Shown here one piece after another: positions 61,346 through 64,000 of a stretch of DNA of 64,000 bases. Source of the stretch: Crambe crambe (Eukaryota > Porifera > Demospongiae > Poecilosclerida > Crambeidae). Positions within the stretch are counted from its first letter, which is position 1. Each line of letters starts with the position of its first letter. The DNA lies in the NCBI GenBank assembly GCA_963924555.1, contig OZ004596.1, positions 1,984,001-2,048,000 of the forward strand. The letters are read 5' to 3'. The notes beneath the pieces were generated by a model, which worked only from the letters and a program-made list of their open reading frames with translations, was not told the origin of the DNA and ran no database searches. Made by a program: the position numbers and the translations under genes.

Positions 61346-61968
61346 TGCCTAACAAAAGAGGAAAGGGATGCCCTCTTCAAGGAACATCCCAAGCCAGATG
61401 CTGATTCTTGTGTTCCACCGAAGGTGGATAAATACATATCTGATTTCTTGTCGCGAAGGATTGTGATGCTGATCTATCCAAGGTTCAGTCGGCTGTTTTG
61501 GCTAGCATCCACCCCCTTACTTCAGCATGGAATACACTTTCAGAGGAAGGGGTAGACGAGGACCCAGATATGATGTTACCAGGATCAGAAGTGCTGACAT
61601 TGATACAGTGCACCCTTTGCCTTATTGGCAATGCCTCTGAGTTTATATCTCAATTGAGACGCTCCAAGATTTTGGAGGCCATAGACCCAAGTTGGAACAA
61701 GTATGGATCTGATACTTTCCCATCGGCAAAGGAGACACTATTTGGAGATGAATTTCAATCATCACTAACCCAGAGGGTGGAGAAAGATACTGCGCTTTCC
61801 AAAGCCATCTCAATCATGAAGAAAAGCAAGAGCGCAGAGAGGGATACTCCTTCCTCCAGCAGGAGGGATAGGTCCAAAAAAGACCATTTTTTTCAAGGGG
61901 GCCCTCCTGCCAGGTACGGAGGCAGGCAGGGCAAGACTCTCTTCCCGTACAGTACACCTATTCAGTGA
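61346..61968 (+). pseudogene. DIRS gag
   Basis: Starts TKEERDALFKEHPKPDADSC, PPKVDKYISDFLSRR; a frameshift near 61470; then LIQCTLCLIGNASEFISQLR, RSKILEAIDPSWNKYGSD and FFQGGPPARYGGRQGK. Corresponds to the gag remnant at 16.6-17.4 kb. Confidence 0.75.
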
Positions 61969-62173
61969 GACAGAGAAAGGAGCTACAACCGGCAAGGCAG
62001 TTCCAGCAACCCCCATACAGACAAGGTCAGAAACCACTCTACCATGAACCGAGACTCCCACCGAATCAGTCACTGGGAACCCAACAGAGGAAACCTTCAA
62101 CCTCCTAAACTCCCTACCAAGAAGCAACCTAGTAAACCTAGACATCAAGATGAATCACACCCTTGTGTGAAAC

Positions 62174-63110
62174 ATGGCGTGGCATCCAGTGGGTGGCCGC
62201 CTGGCATACTTCGCTCAGAATTGGGAAAAGGTCACCAGCGACCCATGGATACTGGACACAGGGAAAGGTTACAAACTGGAGTTCAGAAGCACCCCACCAG
62301 AACAGCCCACCTCAACACAGATAGACATGGATTCAGAAAAGAGAGCAATCATGTCGGAGGAGGTCAGGAGCTTGGCAGGAAAAGGAGCAATAATACAAGT
62401 GCCAGACAACAGGGGTTCGATCTTCTTTGTCCCAAAATCAGAAGGATCATGGTGCCCAGTTATCAACCTGAAGGGTTTCAACCAGACATCCCACTTCAAG
62501 ATGGAGTCTATCAGAACAATAAAGGGGCTGATACACAAGGGAGATTGGTTGATAAAATTCGATCTGAAGGACGCATATTTGATACTGCTGATCTACAGAC
62601 CACACCAAAAATATTTATGGTTCAGATGGAGAAACCAGGCTTGAGCAGTGCACCCCAGACATTTACCAAACTAACAAAACCAGTTGTGTCCACACGAACA
62701 CTGAGGAAACTGGGGATTCGAGTGACCCTTTACCTCGACGACATGCTCATCATGACAGAAACCAAGCAACAAGCGGAACGAAACCTAGCTACAGCAATGG
62801 ATTTACTAGTGTCACTGGGATCAACCTGAAGAAGACTTCACTCACTCCAAGCCAAGAATTGGAATTCCTGGGATTTGTTCTAAACTCAATCAGAATGTCA
62901 ATCACACTACCGGAAAACAAACTGCATTCCCTGAAGAAGGGAGCCAGGCAAGTACTGGAGGAAGAGAGGGTCACAGTCCACAAGCTGGCTTGGTTTCTGG
63001 GCATGACGGTGGCAGCACATCCAGCTTCCTACATTACCGAAATTTGGAAAGAGCAAAAGCAAGAACTCTCAGAAGGGGTGCTACATATGAGTCAAACTTG
63101 AAGGTAGACT
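62174..63110 (+). pseudogene. DIRS reverse transcriptase
   Basis: WLIKFDLKDAYL (first catalytic Asp), a shift near 62630, then SSAPQTFTKLTKPVVSTRTL, RVTLYLDDMLIMTETKQQAE (YLDD box) and, after another shift near 62823, ELEFLGFVLNSIRMSITLP with the thumb region. Confidence 0.82.
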
Positions 63111-63884
63111 TGGACATGAGGGAAGATTTGACATAGTGGTTAAACAGCTCCAAGCAACACAACGGAAGGATCCTATACATTGCACGCTGGGACCTAACTA
63201 TCGAGACAGATGCATCATTGAAGGGCTGGGGAGCCTTCTGTCAAGGTGTCTCCACGGGGGCCCCTGGACAACTCAGGAGAGTGGTTATCACATCAATTAC
63301 CTAGAACTCTTGGCTGCATTCCTGGCACTGAAGTCATTTGTGGCACTCTCAGTCCTATTACGCCTCGACAACGCCACAGCAATAGCCTTCCTGAACAGGA
63401 TGGGTGGTACCCATTCACTTGCTCACAGCTAACAGCGGAGGTTTGGAACTGGTACATCAAGAGGGACATAACTATTCATGCAGAACACCTCCCAGGAAGA
63501 GAAAATGTACGAGCAGACTGGGAATCGATGCTCCACCGAGGGATATTTTCTCAATTGAATGGTGTGCTGGGACCTTTCACGATAGACATGTTTGCTTCCA
63601 GAACAAACGCCCAATTACCACTGTATACCAGCTGGAAACCGGACCCAACAGCTCTGACAATAGATGCCTTCTCAATCTACATGTACCCACCATTTGCCCT
63701 CATTCCCCGATGCTTAGCAAAACTGAAAGAGGACCAAATAGCAGCAGTCATCATAGCTCCTGCATGGCCCAACCAAGTGTGGTTCCCTCAGCTGCTGGGG
63801 AGCCTAATCAGTTCTCCCCATCTCCTTCCTCCAATCAGGAATATTGTATCAGGACCCAGGGCCAGAACCATCCAACGGCAATGA
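63111..63884 (+). pseudogene. DIRS RNase H and downstream region
   Basis: IETDASLKGWGAFCQGVS (RNase H), NYLELLAAFLALKSF, LRLDNATAIAFLNRMGG, then HAEHLPGRENVRADWES, FTIDMFASRTNAQLPLYTSW and IIAPAWPNQVWFPQLLGSL. These blocks are standard for DIRS-group pol; a frameshift lies near 63430. Confidence 0.82.
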
Positions 63885-64000
63885 TAGGACATCTGCAGCT
63901 AGCCGCTTGGCCAGTCTCAGGCAATCCTACCGATCTGAAGGCCTTTCAGACAAGGTTATCGACATCATCAAGAAATCATGGACAGGCTCAACAGAGTCGG

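Larger units (their letters stand above)
61346..64000 (+). mobile_element. DIRS-like retrotransposon, 5' part, cut by window end
   Basis: Gag, RT and RNase H domains of the DIRS type occur in order on the plus strand with frameshifts; the tyrosine recombinase is expected just beyond 64000 (the last frame, GLSDKVIDIIKKSW, looks like its start). It is homologous to but clearly diverged from the 16.1-19.6 kb element. No left inverted repeat was identified. Confidence 0.8.

Overview
The window looks like a piece of an invertebrate animal nuclear genome. It is AT-rich, has spliced genes with GT-AG introns, and is crowded with DIRS-like, Ty3/Gypsy, LINE and hAT elements plus many short inverted-repeat elements. 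A sponge (demosponge) fits best, judging from the mix of DIRS elements, hAT transposases and palindromic repeats, but this is an inference and no species is claimed. I see no bacterial operons, rRNA, tRNA or CRISPR array.

One host gene dominates. On the minus strand, from about 60.7 kb down to 2.5 kb, 23 exons can be chained. Every donor and acceptor phase matches its neighbour, giving about 4.98 kb of coding sequence (about 1,660 codons) without a stop. The product resembles RNF213/mysterin, the giant AAA+ E3 ubiquitin ligase: a long helical N-terminal part (exons at 60.7-36.2 kb), a WREKV/YKWLL segment (23 kb), a degenerate AAA-like segment (13.8-12.4 kb), and a P-loop GPPGVGKT split by an intron (8.7-8.4 kb), with further core exons at 5.5-2.5 kb. 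Both gene ends lie outside the window.

Most of the remaining sequence is transposable elements in its introns. (i) 7.4-8.1 kb and 9.7-11.5 kb: decayed Ty3/Gypsy pieces, the second with an integrase tail before RT and an inverted RNase H segment. (ii) 14.9-21.0 kb: a LINE split by a DIRS element with inverted terminal repeats and a circle-junction (ICR) sequence. (iii) 26.9-35.4 kb: a Ty3/Gypsy element with both LTRs, carrying two nested DNA transposons, one hAT and one TA-flanked. (iv) 51.3-52.6 kb: a DIRS-like RNase H/tyrosine recombinase piece, minus strand. (v) 55.3-56.0 kb: a Gypsy protease piece. (vi) 61.3-64.0 kb: a DIRS-like element running off the end.

Two related interspersed families (here HP-A and HP-B) share an unusual plan: a terminal hairpin CAGAGAG...CTCTCT followed by GTAGGGATGRC at one end, a 200-800 bp body, and a long palindrome reusing GTAGGGATGRC at the other end. 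At least eight copies are present. They resemble no standard class I know and are the best candidate for something undescribed. Small hAT-type MITEs, one bounded by an exact 5-bp duplication, tandem duplications and microsatellites fill the rest.
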